64,000 nt of DNA from Devosia submarina (GTDB taxonomy: Bacteria > Pseudomonadota > Alphaproteobacteria > Rhizobiales > Devosiaceae). The stretch spans positions 62,001 to 126,000 of the forward strand of contig NZ_PYWB01000006.1 of NCBI RefSeq assembly GCF_003056345.1, read 5' to 3'. Of the stretch, positions 47,415 through 57,259 are shown one piece after another (the stretch's first letter is position 1; the number at the start of each line of letters is the position of its first letter). The position numbers and the translations under genes are program-made. The notes beneath the pieces are model-generated. The model did not search any database, was not told the origin of the DNA, and saw only the letters and a program-made list of their open reading frames with translations.

Positions 47415-48854
47415 ATGGCTGACCAATACGACCTTCTCGTGATCGGCGCCGGCCCGGGCGGCTATGTGGCCGCCATTCGTGGTGCGCAGCTGGGCATGAA
47501 GGTAGGTATCATCGAGCGCGAGCACATGGCTGGCATCTGCTCGAACTGGGGCTGTATCCCGACCAAGGCGTTGCTGCGGTCGGCCGAGATCTATGGCCAT
47601 ATGAGCCACGCCAAGGACTATGGGCTTACGGCCGACCAGTTCGGCTTTGACATGGACGGAGTCGTCAAGCGTTCGCGCGCCATTGCCGCGCAGATGAACA
47701 ATGGCGTGCAGTTCCTGATGAAGAAGAACAAGATCGACATCATCTGGGGCGAGGCTGTCATCACCAAGCCTGGTGAAGTGCGTGTTGCGCCGACCAAGAA
47801 GCCGATCGTGCAGCCGCAGGGTCCCGTGCCGAAGAACGCCTTGGGCGAGGGCACCTATAAGGCCAAGAACATCATCATTGCCACGGGTGCGCGTCCTCGC
47901 GTGCTGCCGGGGATCGAGCCTGATGGGGACAAGATCTGGACCTATTTCGAGGCGATGAAGCCGGCTGCCATGCCCAAGTCGCTGGTGGTGATGGGCTCGG
48001 GTGCCATTGGCGTCGAGTTCGCGTCGTTCTACCGCTCCATGGGCGCTGAAGTTACGATCATTGAGCTGCTGCCGCAGATCATGCCGGTGGAGGACGTCGA
48101 GATTGCGGGCCTCGCGCGCAAGCGGCTGGAAAAGCGCGGCATCAAGATCCTGACCGATGCCAAGGTCGCCAAGGTTGAGAAGACTGCCGAAGGCGTCGTC
48201 GCGCATGTGGAGCTCAAGGATGGCTCCAAGCAGCAGATCGCAGGCGAGAAGCTAATCTCGGCCGTGGGCGTGCAGTGCAATATCGAGAACATCGGGCTTG
48301 AAACGATTGGCGTGAAAACCGAGCGTGGCGCCATCGTGATCGACCAATATGGCAAGAGCAGTGTGGATGGCATCTGGGCCATCGGCGACGTGGCTGGCCC
48401 ACCCATGCTGGCACACAAGGCCGAGCATGAAGCCGTGATCACGGTTGAAAAGATCGCCGGGTTGAATGTGCATGGCTTAGACAAAACCAAGGTTCCGGGC
48501 TGCACCTATTGCGAGCCTCAAGTCGCGAGCGTCGGGTTGACGGAAGCCAAAGCCAAGGAAGCTGGCCGCGAGATCAAGGTCGGGCGGTTCCCCTTTGTGG
48601 GCAATGGCAAGGCGATTGCCTTGGGTGAGCCGGATGGTTTGGTGAAGACCATCTTTGATGCCAAGACGGGTGAATTGCTGGGCGCGCACATGGTGGGCGC
48701 CGAGGTGACCGAGTTGATCCAGGGGTTCGTTGTCGCGATGAACCTCGAGACAACAGAGGAAGAGCTGATCCACACCATCTTCCCGCATCCCACGCTCAGC
48801 GAGACGATGAAGGAAAGCGTGCTCGATGCTTATGGACGCGCGCTGAATATTTGA
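47415..48854 (+). CDS. lpdA: Dihydrolipoyl dehydrogenase (E3)
   Basis: This 479-residue flavoprotein reoxidises dihydrolipoamide using NAD. The FAD site is GAGPGGYVAAIRGAQLG, the redox cysteines are in CSNWGC (C-x4-C), the NAD site is MGSGAIGVEFASFY, and the catalytic histidine-glutamate pair is in HPTLSE near the C-terminus. It is the E3 that pairs with pdhABC. Confidence 0.96.
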   Translation: MADQYDLLVIGAGPGGYVAAIRGAQLGMKVGIIEREHMAGICSNWGCIPTKALLRSAEIYGHMSHAKDYGLTADQFGFDMDGVVKRSRAIAAQMNNGVQFLMKKNKIDIIWGEAVITKPGEVRVAPTKKPIVQPQGPVPKNALGEGTYKAKNIIIATGARPRVLPGIEPDGDKIWTYFEAMKPAAMPKSLVVMGSGAIGVEFASFYRSMGAEVTIIELLPQIMPVEDVEIAGLARKRLEKRGIKILTDAKVAKVEKTAEGVVAHVELKDGSKQQIAGEKLISAVGVQCNIENIGLETIGVKTERGAIVIDQYGKSSVDGIWAIGDVAGPPMLAHKAEHEAVITVEKIAGLNVHGLDKTKVPGCTYCEPQVASVGLTEAKAKEAGREIKVGRFPFVGNGKAIALGEPDGLVKTIFDAKTGELLGAHMVGAEVTELIQGFVVAMNLETTEEELIHTIFPHPTLSETMKESVLDAYGRALNI

Positions 48855-48876
48855 GCCTCTCCGCCCACAAGCTTCA

Positions 48877-48965
48877 GGTCACCCCGGCCTGGAGCCGGGG
48901 GCGTCTCGAGATCGGCTAAGCCGGTACCATCTCGGGATGGATTCCGGCGCAAGGCCGCGGTGACA
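48877..48965. repeat. REP-like element after lpdA
   Basis: GGTCACCCCGGCCTGGAGCC begins an inverted element at 48877 and GCAAGGCCGCGGTGAC closes it near 48965. It is a different palindromic type from the CAAG and TCGAAC families. Confidence 0.55.
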
Positions 48966-49033
48966 TCGTGGTGGCGATAAACCTGCTGATTAAAACAACG
49001 TCCAAATAGCCAGCTGAACAAGGAGTTATCCAC

Positions 49034-50074
49034 ATGGTCAAGGCAATTCAGATCGGGCTGGGACATTGGGGTTTCGACTGGTCCAAGGAAGTTATCCCCA
49101 AAGTTCCCAGTATCGAGATGGTGGGGTATGTGGATAGCAATCCAGAAGCCACCGAGCGCGTCAAAAGCGAGCTCGGCGTGCCGGACAAGCTGCTGTTCAC
49201 CAATCTCGAAGAGGCCGTGAAGTCCTCGGAGGCGGAGCTTGCGATCTGCACGTTGCGGACCGAGGCGCATTATCCCGTAGCCAAGCGCTGCCTGGAACTG
49301 GGCCTGAGTGTCCTGGTGGAAAAGCCGTTTGCTTCCACGATTGCGCAGGCCAAGGAATTGGTGCAGCTCGCAAAGGCGCAGGGCAGGGTGCTGATGGTCA
49401 GCCAGAACTACCGGTTCCAGCCAGCGCCAATCGCCGCGACCGAACTGATCGGCGCGCAGAAGTTCGGACCGGTGAATCTGGTTTCGATAGACTTCCGCCG
49501 CCATGCGCCGAGCCAGGGTTACCGCTACTGGGACATGCCCGATCCGCTGCTGGCTGACATGTCGATCCACCATTTCGACCTGATGCGCATGGTGTTGAAT
49601 GACAATGCCAAGCAGGTGTCCTGCCGTACGTGGAATCCGCCGGCGAGCCCCTTTGGGCACCATCCTATCGGGGTGGCGACGCTGGAGTTCGAAAAGGGCA
49701 CGATCGTATCCTATCGCGGTAGCTGGATGAGCAGCGGACCTGTGACGCCATGGGCTGGTGAATGGACGATGGATTGCTCGGAAGGGCAGATCTTCTGGAC
49801 ATCGCGCGATCACTTCATGGGCAAGGCAGGGCCGGACCGTTTGAGCCTGCAGCCGCGAGATGGTGAAGCAAGTCCGGTGGAGCTGCAGAAGCTGGAGTTT
49901 TCGGATCGACAAGGCACTCTTGCGACGATTGCGCGCGTGATCGAGACAGGCGCCGTGCCTGCGCGCTTCAGTTCGGGCGAGGACAATCTGCATTCCCTCG
50001 CGCTGGTGCAGGCGACGATCCTGTCGGCTTCACGGGGTGGCGATTGGGTCGAACTCGCCGAGATCTTGCAATAG
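49034..50074 (+). CDS. Gfo/Idh/MocA family oxidoreductase
   Basis: This 346-residue protein has an N-terminal Rossmann domain (IQIGLGHWGFDW, then GYVDSNPEA) and the EKPFA motif near residue 96 (LVEKPFAST), followed by a C-terminal alpha/beta domain. Family members oxidise or reduce sugars, inositols and related compounds with NAD(P); the substrate cannot be told. AAGGAG precedes the ATG. It lies between lpdA and lipA, separated from lpdA by a repeat and out of place in an otherwise conserved lipoate cluster. Confidence 0.92.
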   Translation: MVKAIQIGLGHWGFDWSKEVIPKVPSIEMVGYVDSNPEATERVKSELGVPDKLLFTNLEEAVKSSEAELAICTLRTEAHYPVAKRCLELGLSVLVEKPFASTIAQAKELVQLAKAQGRVLMVSQNYRFQPAPIAATELIGAQKFGPVNLVSIDFRRHAPSQGYRYWDMPDPLLADMSIHHFDLMRMVLNDNAKQVSCRTWNPPASPFGHHPIGVATLEFEKGTIVSYRGSWMSSGPVTPWAGEWTMDCSEGQIFWTSRDHFMGKAGPDRLSLQPRDGEASPVELQKLEFSDRQGTLATIARVIETGAVPARFSSGEDNLHSLALVQATILSASRGGDWVELAEILQ

Positions 50075-50148
50075 GTTGAACGAGGCCGGTTGAACCGGCC
50101 CGCATTGGGAGCGATATAACGGGCATTACGCCCAGTCAGGACCAAAAA

Positions 50149-51102
50149 TTGGTTACGCTCATTGACATTTCGGCCCTTCGGCCGCGCCACCCCGAAAAGG
50201 CCAATCGGCCCGACAGCGTCGTGCTGCGCAAGCCCGACTGGATCCGCGTCAAGGCACCGGGCTCGCCGGTCTACAAGGAAACCCAGCAGATCGTGCGTGA
50301 GCACGGTCTGGTCACGGTGTGCGAGGAAGCGGGCTGCCCCAATATTGGGGAGTGCTGGAGCAAGAAGCACGCGACCATGATGATCATGGGCGAGATCTGC
50401 ACCCGCGCCTGCGCATTCTGCAATGTGCGCACGGGCATGCCAGGCCCCCTCGATCCGAGTGAGCCCGAGAAGGTGGCCTTGGCTGTCGAGAAGCTCGGGC
50501 TGGAGCATGTGGTAATCACGTCCGTCGACCGTGACGATCTGGCTGATGGCGGGGCGCAGCATTTTGCCGATGTGATCCTGGCGATCCGCGCGCGCAATCC
50601 GCGTACGACCATCGAGATCCTGACCCCGGACTTCCTGCGCAAGGAAGGCGCGCTGGAGATCGTGGTGGCGGCCAAGCCTGATGTGTTCAACCACAACCTC
50701 GAAACCGTGCCGTCCAAATACCTCAAGGTGCGGCCGGGCGCGCGCTATTTCCACTCCATCCGGCTCTTGCAGAAGGTCAAGGAGCTCGATCCGACCATGT
50801 TCACCAAGTCGGGGATCATGGTTGGCTTGGGCGAAGAGCGCAACGAAGTGCTCCAGCTGATGGACGATCTGCGTTCGGCTGATGTGGATTTCCTGACCAT
50901 CGGGCAATATCTGCAGCCGACCAAGAAGCACTATCCGCTGCAGCGGTTCGTGACACCCGAAGAGTTCAAGTCCTATGCCACCGTGGCTACGGCGAAGGGC
51001 TTTTCACTGGTGTCATCGAGCCCACTGACGCGGTCCTCGCACCATGCGGGGGAGGATTTCGCGGCACTCAAGGCTGCGCGCTTGGCGAAGCTGGGGCGGT
51101 AA
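50149..51102 (+). CDS. lipA: Lipoyl synthase
   Basis: This 317-residue radical SAM enzyme inserts two sulfurs into octanoyl groups to make lipoyl cofactor for the dehydrogenase complexes. The auxiliary cluster cysteines are in [12 protein letters not shown] and the radical SAM cluster in [10 protein letters not shown]-terminal serine in the SSSPLTRSS motif is the expected auxiliary cluster ligand. The start is a TTG at 50149 with AGGA upstream. Confidence 0.96.
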   Translation: MVTLIDISALRPRHPEKANRPDSVVLRKPDWIRVKAPGSPVYKETQQIVREHGLVTVCEEAGCPNIGECWSKKHATMMIMGEICTRACAFCNVRTGMPGPLDPSEPEKVALAVEKLGLEHVVITSVDRDDLADGGAQHFADVILAIRARNPRTTIEILTPDFLRKEGALEIVVAAKPDVFNHNLETVPSKYLKVRPGARYFHSIRLLQKVKELDPTMFTKSGIMVGLGEERNEVLQLMDDLRSADVDFLTIGQYLQPTKKHYPLQRFVTPEEFKSYATVATAKGFSLVSSSPLTRSSHHAGEDFAALKAARLAKLGR

Positions 51103-51124
51103 GTGCACTTCACGGTTAGGGGCA

Positions 51125-51210
51125 GACCTCATGGTGAGCTTGTCGAACCACGAGGTCGCTTCGCCGGACCCGCCACGACCTCGTCCTTAGACAGGCTCAG
51201 GATGAGGTCT
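51125..51210. repeat. Facing pair of REP-like palindromes between lipA and ratA
   Basis: A copy starting GACCTCATGGTGAGCTTGTC is at 51125-51157 and an inverted, diverged copy (CGACCTCGTCCTTAGACAGG...) at 51176-51210. Both end in AGGTC-type arms. Confidence 0.7.
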
Positions 51211-51239
51211 ACTGAAAATGTCTGCTAGAACATGGATCC

Positions 51240-51680
51240 ATGAAGCGTTTTTTTGAGCGGCATGTGCCGCACCTGCCGCAGCGCATGTTCGAGATCGTTG
51301 CCGATATGAACGATTATCCGCGCTTCATTCCCAACTGCAAGGCCATGCAGCTGCGGCCTGATCCGGCGGCGGGGGATGGCAGGGTGTTGCTTGCCAAGAT
51401 GACGCTGTTCTTTGGACCGATCACCCAGTCCTATACCAGCCGGGTAACGATCGATCCCGAAGCGCTGACCATCCGCGCCAAGGCGGTGGATGGGCCTTTT
51501 TCCTATCTCGACAGCGTATGGAGCTTTGAGCCCGAAGGGCAGGGCACGCGCGTGCGGTTCGAGATCGACTTCAAGATTTCCAACGTGTTCATCGCCGCCG
51601 TGGCTGAGCCGGCTTTTGCGGCCAAGCAGGAAGAAATCATGCGGGCGTTCTGCGAAGAGGCGGACCGGCGGTTCGGCTAG
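51240..51680 (+). CDS. RatA/COQ10 family protein (START-like)
   Basis: This 146-residue helix-grip protein has FFERHVPHLPQRMFEIVADMNDYPRFIPNC at the start and is a member of the polyketide cyclase/COQ10 family. COQ10 helps ubiquinone function in respiration; the same family is also listed as RatA, a ribosome association toxin in E. coli. In rhizobia this gene normally follows lipA, as here. The ubiquinone role is the more likely reading. The gene converges on the CinA gene, with one base between them. Confidence 0.9.
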   Translation: MKRFFERHVPHLPQRMFEIVADMNDYPRFIPNCKAMQLRPDPAAGDGRVLLAKMTLFFGPITQSYTSRVTIDPEALTIRAKAVDGPFSYLDSVWSFEPEGQGTRVRFEIDFKISNVFIAAVAEPAFAAKQEEIMRAFCEEADRRFG

Positions 51681-51681
51681 G

Positions 51682-52179
51682 CTAGTCGGCGTCGCTGGTC
51701 AGCACCTGCAGCACCAGGTCGAGCGCCGCGCTGACGGTGGCCTTGCGGATGCCGTCGCGGCCGAGGTCGCCGAATTTGTGTTCGATGACGACCGTGGCAA
51801 GTTCGGACGAGACAGCCACATAGACTAGACCCACCGGCTTCTTCTCGCTGCCGCCGCCGGGCCCGGCAATGCCGGTGACCGCAACGGCATAATCTGCGCG
51901 GGCGGTGTTGCGGGCACCATCGGCCATAGCGCGGGCGACCTGATTGCTGACAGCGCCATAATCACGGATGAGGCGCGCCTGAACGTGGATCATGCGCGAC
52001 TTGGCTGTGTTGGCATAGGTGACGTAGCCACCATAAAAGGCAGCCGATGAGCCGGGAATGTCGGTGAGCGCCGCCGCGATCATGCCCCCGGTACAGCTTT
52101 CGGCCGTGACGATGGTTTTCCCGCCTTCGCCTAGAATGGTGATGATCTGCTCGCCCGTGCTGGGTTTTGTGGTGGCCAT
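51682..52179 (-). CDS. CinA-type nicotinamide-nucleotide amidohydrolase (PncC)
   Basis: This 165-residue stand-alone CinA C-terminal domain deamidates nicotinamide mononucleotide. Conserved segments are TAESCTGGMIA (residues about 24-34), FYGGYVTYAN and VTGIAGPGGGS. The start at 52179 shares a base with the ispDF stop (TGATG), so translation is coupled. Confidence 0.9.
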   Translation of the reverse strand: MATTKPSTGEQIITILGEGGKTIVTAESCTGGMIAAALTDIPGSSAAFYGGYVTYANTAKSRMIHVQARLIRDYGAVSNQVARAMADGARNTARADYAVAVTGIAGPGGGSEKKPVGLVYVAVSSELATVVIEHKFGDLGRDGIRKATVSAALDLVLQVLTSDAD

Positions 52180-53369
52180 CAATCCACCCTTGGCATTTCG
52201 ATGCTGGCGCTCGCCATGGCGACCATTCCTTCCTCCCGCCCAATGAACCCGAGTTGCTCGTTGGTGGTCGCCTTGATCGCAATGCGTGAAACCGCAATTC
52301 CGAGCGTTTGGGCAATCACGTCGCGCATGGCCGGGACATGGGGTACGATCTTCGGCGCTTCGCAGATCATTGTCACGTCGAGATTGATGATCCGTCCACC
52401 GGCTTTTGCAACAAGATCCCCTGCATGCTTGAGGAACACGACGGAAGCCGCGCCTTTCCAGCGCATGTCCGACGGTGGAAAGTGAACGCCAATATCGCCT
52501 TCCCCGATGGCGCCGAGGATGGCATCGGTGAGGGCATGAAGGGCGACGTCAGCATCGGAATGGCCCTTGAGCTTGGCATGGTGCGGGATGCGCACGCCAC
52601 AGAGCCAAACGGCATCGCCCGGTTCGAACTGATGCACATCAAAACCAGTGCCGATGCGGGTTTCCAAAGCTGTGTCTCCGTGAATGATCCGCTCGGCGCG
52701 AGCGAAATCGTCGGGGTGGGTGATCTTGATGTTGTCGCGATCGCCCGGCACGAGCGCTACGCGTAGCCCTGCCCATTCGGCGATCTCTGCATCGTCCGTA
52801 AACTGGCGCGGAATGGTCGAAGCACGCATATGCGCCGAAAAGATTTGCCCGAAGCGGAAGCCCTGGGGAGTCTGGGCCGCGGCGAGCTGGGTGCGATCTT
52901 CCGTGGTGGCGATCTGGTTGCCGTCACGCACGCGCTTGATGGTGTCCGTTACGGGCAGGGCGGGGATAGCGCCGTCGTTGTCTGCCAGAGCATCCAGAAC
53001 GGCCGAAATGATTTGTGGATTGGCGAAGGGGCGGGCAGCATCCTGGATCAGCACCAGATCGGGGCGGGAAGGGGCCAGAGCCTTGAGGCCCTCAAGCACG
53101 GAAGCTTGCCGCGTTTCGGCGCCGATCACTGGCGAGAGCAGACGAGGGTGAGAAAGGTTCAGGGCAGCATATCTGTCTGCGTGATCGGCGTGGATCGCCA
53201 CAACGACCTGCATCTGCGCGGGGTGATAAAGAAAAGCGCGCACCGTTCGGGTGAGCACAGGAAGGCCCGCAAGCGTCCGGTATTGCTTGGGCTCGCCTGT
53301 TCCATCGGCGTTGACGCGCTCGCCCTTGCCGGCAGCAACGATGATGACGGCGATCGACTTTTCACGCAT
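52179..53369 (-). CDS. ispDF: Bifunctional IspD/IspF isoprenoid enzyme
   Basis: The 396 residues join two MEP-pathway activities. The N-terminal half is the cytidylyltransferase (VIIVAAGKGERVNADG, then DAARPF). The C-terminal half, from about residue 235, is the 2-C-methyl-D-erythritol 2,4-cyclodiphosphate synthase (RIGTGFDVHQFE and LKGHSDADVALHA, with the metal-binding residues). Such fusions are usual in alphaproteobacteria. The start is the ATG at 53369 (MREKSIAVI). Confidence 0.95.
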   Translation of the reverse strand: MREKSIAVIIVAAGKGERVNADGTGEPKQYRTLAGLPVLTRTVRAFLYHPAQMQVVVAIHADHADRYAALNLSHPRLLSPVIGAETRQASVLEGLKALAPSRPDLVLIQDAARPFANPQIISAVLDALADNDGAIPALPVTDTIKRVRDGNQIATTEDRTQLAAAQTPQGFRFGQIFSAHMRASTIPRQFTDDAEIAEWAGLRVALVPGDRDNIKITHPDDFARAERIIHGDTALETRIGTGFDVHQFEPGDAVWLCGVRIPHHAKLKGHSDADVALHALTDAILGAIGEGDIGVHFPPSDMRWKGAASVVFLKHAGDLVAKAGGRIINLDVTMICEAPKIVPHVPAMRDVIAQTLGIAVSRIAIKATTNEQLGFIGREEGMVAMASASIEMPRVD

Positions 53370-53498
53370 TGGACTTGCTAACACTCACGACTTGAAACCG
53401 TCACAGCTTCGTGGTCTAGCGCCCGCTCTCCTATGCGGCAAGTGCAGGGCTGCCGAACGCTGGCCAGGTTGATTTAGCCAGTTGCACCATGCCGGTTT

Positions 53499-53526
53499 TT
53501 GACTATTGTGCAGGCAACATTATGCA
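53499..53526 (+). promoter_or_regulatory. Candidate promoter of dusB-ntrBC
   Basis: TTGACT (53499-53504) and TATGCA (53521-53526) are 16 bases apart, 24 bases before the dusB GTG start. It is the best -35/-10 pair in the divergent gap. Confidence 0.45.
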
Positions 53527-53549
53527 GTTGATCATTTCTGGGGCAGTTC

Positions 53550-54551
53550 GTGGCGGCTAGTGCCTGTAAGTTGAGCATCGGCAACCATCCGGTCCGCAAC
53601 AATGCTTTCCTCGCCCCCATGGCCGGAATCACTGACCGTCCGTTCCGGCGCATCGCCGAGCGGTTTGGCGCGGGGATGGTTGTTTCCGAGATGATCGCCA
53701 GTTCGGCCCTGAATGCCGGCAATCAGGACATGGTGCGCCGGTTAGGCAAGCCCGGCAGCCTGCCACATATGGTGCAGTTGGCGGGATGCGAGGCTGAGTG
53801 GATGGCCAAGGGCGCCCGTATTGCGCATGACGCGGGCGCTGACATCATCGACATCAATTTTGGCTGTCCGTCCAAACGAGTGACCAATGGCTTTGCGGGG
53901 TCGGCGCTGATGCGTGTGCCTGATCATGCCATGACGCTGATCGATGCTGTGGTTGGGGCGACGCCGCTGCCGGTCACGGTCAAGATGCGGCTGGGCTGGG
54001 ATGATGAAAGCCTCAACGCGCCCGAGATGGCGCGCCGGGCTGTGGATGCCGGCGTCAAGATGATCACGGTGCATGGCCGCACACGGCAGCAGTTCTACAA
54101 GGGGCAGGCCAGGTGGGAACTGGTGCGGGCGGTTGTGGATGCCGTGGATGTGCCGGTGGTGGTCAATGGCGATATTGTCGACCTGGCGAGTGCCCGCGAG
54201 GCGCTGGAGCTCTCGGGTGCCTCCGCGGTGATGCTGGGGCGCGGGGCGCAAGGGCGCCCCTGGGCCGTCGGGCAGATCGGCGCAGAGCTCAATGGCGAAT
54301 CGATCCCCGAAGCGCCGGAAGGCGCTCACCTGGTGGCGATCATTGTTGAGCAATACGAGCAGATGTTGAGCGATTACGGGGTAGCGGTCGGCCTCAGGGC
54401 GGCCCGCAAGCATCTGGACTGGTATGCCGAAGCGGCAGGCCTGAACCTCGACAAGCCCACGCGCACGGCGCTGCTCAACAACGAAACGCCTGCCGAGGTG
54501 ATTGCGATGATTGAAACCGTGTTTAGTGGCGATTGGAAGGCTGCGGCATGA
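53550..54551 (+). CDS. dusB: tRNA-dihydrouridine synthase B
   Basis: This 333-residue FMN enzyme reduces uridine in the D-loop of tRNA. Evidence is NNAFLAPMAGITDRPFRRI, the catalytic cysteine in NFGCPSKRV and HGRTRQQFYKG. The start is a GTG. As in enteric bacteria and rhizobia it leads the nitrogen regulation operon; its stop overlaps the ntrB start. Confidence 0.94.
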   Translation: MAASACKLSIGNHPVRNNAFLAPMAGITDRPFRRIAERFGAGMVVSEMIASSALNAGNQDMVRRLGKPGSLPHMVQLAGCEAEWMAKGARIAHDAGADIIDINFGCPSKRVTNGFAGSALMRVPDHAMTLIDAVVGATPLPVTVKMRLGWDDESLNAPEMARRAVDAGVKMITVHGRTRQQFYKGQARWELVRAVVDAVDVPVVVNGDIVDLASAREALELSGASAVMLGRGAQGRPWAVGQIGAELNGESIPEAPEGAHLVAIIVEQYEQMLSDYGVAVGLRAARKHLDWYAEAAGLNLDKPTRTALLNNETPAEVIAMIETVFSGDWKAAA

Positions 54552-55669
54552 GTGCTCCAGAGGACGCAACGCCTTCCACGGCCGTGCTGCAGGCACTGCC
54601 GCAGCCCATCATCGTTTGTGCCGAAGACCGGCAGATCGTGTTCGTCAATTATGCCGCCGAGGCGTTCTTTGGTGCGTCGCTGAGCATGCTGACGCGGCAA
54701 AAGCTCGATGATCTGATTGCATTCGGATCGCCGATCATAACGCTGGTCGAGACGGTGGCGCTGCGGCGTGCGCCTATGACTGAATATCGGGTGCGAGTGG
54801 GATCGTCCCGGTTTGGGGACGAGCGGATTGCCGATGTGTTTGCCAGCCCGCTGTCGGACAGTGATGGCCGTATTGCGCTGCTGATCCAGGAGCGCACCAT
54901 GGCCGACAAGATCGACCGCCAGATGGTGTCGCGTGGCGCGGCGCGATCGGTGACGGGGCTGGCGTCCATGCTGGCCCATGAGATCAAGAACCCGCTTTCG
55001 GGCATTCGCGGCGCCGCGCAATTACTGGAGCAGACGGTGAGCAGCGATGAAATTCCGCTGGCGCGCCTGATCCGCGAAGAAACCGATCGCATCGTGCACC
55101 TGATCGACCGTGTGGAAGTGTTTGGTGACGAGCGTCCGATGGAGCGCGAGCCCATCAACATTCACGTGGTGCTCGACCGGGTGAAGCTCCTTGCGCGCAA
55201 CGGCGTCGCGCGGGGCATAGCTTTCTCGGAAGAGTATGATCCTTCGCTGCCGCCGGTTTACGGCAATCGCGACCAGCTGATCCAGGTGTTCCTGAACCTT
55301 GTGAAGAACGCCTCCGAAGCCCTTGAGCGTACGCAGAAACCCGAGATCCGGTTTTCTACTGCATTCCGCCCCGGCATTCGCATCAGTGTGACGGGAGTGT
55401 CCGAGCGCATCTCGCTGCCGCTCGAGATTGTCATCGAAGACAATGGGCCCGGCGTGCCCCCTGACATCATGCCCTTTTTGTTTGATCCGTTTGTGACCAC
55501 CAAGACCAATGGCTCCGGCCTGGGCCTGGCGCTTGTTGCCAAGATCGTGGGGGATCACGGCGGCGTCATAGATTGCGATAGCCGACCGGGTCGAACCAAG
55601 TTCCGGATATTGCTTCCCGTTGCGAGCGGGGCCTTCCAAATGCCGATTGAAGAGGAAATGGCAAAATGA
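54548..55669 (+). CDS. ntrB: Nitrogen regulation sensor kinase NtrB
   Basis: This 373-residue soluble histidine kinase/phosphatase phosphorylates NtrC when nitrogen is short, under PII control. A PAS domain (about 15-100) is followed by HisKA with the phosphoacceptor histidine in [15 protein letters not shown] and the ATPase boxes [19 protein letters not shown] and [12 protein letters not shown]. The ATG at 54548 overlaps the dusB stop (ATGA), and the stop overlaps ntrC the same way. Confidence 0.95.
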   Translation: MSAPEDATPSTAVLQALPQPIIVCAEDRQIVFVNYAAEAFFGASLSMLTRQKLDDLIAFGSPIITLVETVALRRAPMTEYRVRVGSSRFGDERIADVFASPLSDSDGRIALLIQERTMADKIDRQMVSRGAARSVTGLASMLAHEIKNPLSGIRGAAQLLEQTVSSDEIPLARLIREETDRIVHLIDRVEVFGDERPMEREPINIHVVLDRVKLLARNGVARGIAFSEEYDPSLPPVYGNRDQLIQVFLNLVKNASEALERTQKPEIRFSTAFRPGIRISVTGVSERISLPLEIVIEDNGPGVPPDIMPFLFDPFVTTKTNGSGLGLALVAKIVGDHGGVIDCDSRPGRTKFRILLPVASGAFQMPIEEEMAK

Positions 55670-57111
55670 GCCATGTTGTCCTGCTCGCCGATGACGATGC
55701 AGCCATCCGCATGGTGCTCAACCAGGCGCTGACCCGTGCCGGCTACGAGGTGCGCCCCACCGGGAACATTTCCACCATGTGGAATTGGGTTAGCCGCGGC
55801 GAGGGCGATATCCTGATCACCGACGTGGCCATGCCGGACGGCAATGCCTTTGAGGTGATGCCCAAGATCAAGAAATTGCGGCCTGATCTGCCGATGATCG
55901 TGATGTCGGCACAGAATACCTTCATGACGGCGATCCGGGCGTCGGAAGTGGGCGCTTACGAGTACCTGCCCAAGCCCTTCGACATTACCGAAGTGCTCTC
56001 GGTCGTAGCGCGGGCTCTGGCCGACGCCAAGAAGCCTACGGCTGCCGAGCGCAAGGCGGAGGAGCCGGGCGAGACGATGCCGCTGGTCGGGCGCTCCACC
56101 GCCATGCAGGACATCTATCGCGCCTTGGCGCGGCTGATGCAGACTGACCTCACCGTGATGATCACTGGCGAGAGCGGCACGGGCAAGGAGCTTGTGGCGC
56201 GGGCACTGCATGATTTCGGCAAGCGGCGTAATGGACCATTCGTTGCCATCAACATGGCGGCCATTCCGCGCGATCTGATCGAGGCGGAATTGTTCGGGCA
56301 TGAGAAGGGTGCCTTCACCGGCGCCAATACGCGCTCATCGGGACGGTTCGAACAGGCAGAGGGTGGTACGCTCTTCCTCGACGAAATCGGGGATATGCCG
56401 ATGGATGCACAGACGCGGTTGCTGCGTGTGCTCCAGGAAGGCGAGTACACGATGGTCGGTGGTCGATCATCGATCAAGACCAATGTGCGGATTGTTGCGG
56501 CAACGCACCGCGATTTGAGCCAGATGATCCGCCAAGGCTTGTTCCGCGAAGACCTTTACTACCGCCTCAATGTCGTGCCGATCCGCCTGCCGCCGCTGCG
56601 TGAGCGTGTCGATGACGTAGGCGACCTTGCCATGCACTTCCTCAAGTCTGCGCAGCGTGAAGGCGAGCCCGTCAAGACGATCTCACCCGAAGCCATAAGG
56701 CTGATGCAGAACTATTCCTGGCCGGGCAATGTGCGCGAGCTGGAGAACCTCGTCCGTCGGCTCTCGGCGCTCTATGCCGATGAGTCGATCTCTGCCGAAA
56801 TCGTGCAGAATGAGCTCAACATCGTTGACCGCCAGACCACGAGCGCGGCGACGGGCCCGATGGACGTGTCCATGGCCGTGGAAACCCATGTTGGACACGT
56901 ACTGCGCGAATATGAACCCAACCTGCCGCCGGCAGGGCTCTACCAGCGCGTAATCGACAAGGTTGAGGCACCTTTGATCGCGATGGCGCTCAATGCCTGC
57001 GGTGGCAACCAGATCAAGGCGGCTGATCTGCTGGGGCTGAACCGCAATACGCTCCGCAAGAAGATCCGCACGCACAGCATCGAGATCATCAAGCACAGCC
57101 GGCGGGGGTAA
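55666..57111 (+). CDS. ntrC: Nitrogen regulation transcriptional activator NtrC
   Basis: This 481-residue sigma-54-dependent activator comprises a receiver (phosphoacceptor aspartate in [10 protein letters not shown]), an AAA+ domain ([21 protein letters not shown] loop, FLDEIGDMP) and a C-terminal Fis-type helix-turn-helix ([20 protein letters not shown]). It controls nitrogen assimilation genes. In many rhizobia ntrYX follow next; here a divergent LacI locus begins instead. Confidence 0.96.
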   Translation: MSHVVLLADDDAAIRMVLNQALTRAGYEVRPTGNISTMWNWVSRGEGDILITDVAMPDGNAFEVMPKIKKLRPDLPMIVMSAQNTFMTAIRASEVGAYEYLPKPFDITEVLSVVARALADAKKPTAAERKAEEPGETMPLVGRSTAMQDIYRALARLMQTDLTVMITGESGTGKELVARALHDFGKRRNGPFVAINMAAIPRDLIEAELFGHEKGAFTGANTRSSGRFEQAEGGTLFLDEIGDMPMDAQTRLLRVLQEGEYTMVGGRSSIKTNVRIVAATHRDLSQMIRQGLFREDLYYRLNVVPIRLPPLRERVDDVGDLAMHFLKSAQREGEPVKTISPEAIRLMQNYSWPGNVRELENLVRRLSALYADESISAEIVQNELNIVDRQTTSAATGPMDVSMAVETHVGHVLREYEPNLPPAGLYQRVIDKVEAPLIAMALNACGGNQIKAADLLGLNRNTLRKKIRTHSIEIIKHSRRG

Positions 57112-57259
57112 GATCGCCAGGGAGGTCGTTTTCGCAAAGCGGCTTTGGGCGCGGCCCGGGGCTCCTGAAGGCCAGGACCGACTCCGACCCTGACGCAGTC
57201 CCCGTCGCTCAAGAAAACGCTTTAATCCTTACGCCCGGATTATCGGGACGCTTCGCCGG

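Noticed and set aside
46716..48206. Long antisense ORF opposite the SGNH gene and lpdA
   Set aside because: It crosses two well-identified genes, has no recognisable domain, and is a shadow of their GC-rich third positions.
52179..53369. Frameshift or accidental fusion of ispD and ispF
   Set aside because: The single continuous frame and intact motifs of both domains match the normal alphaproteobacterial fusion enzyme.
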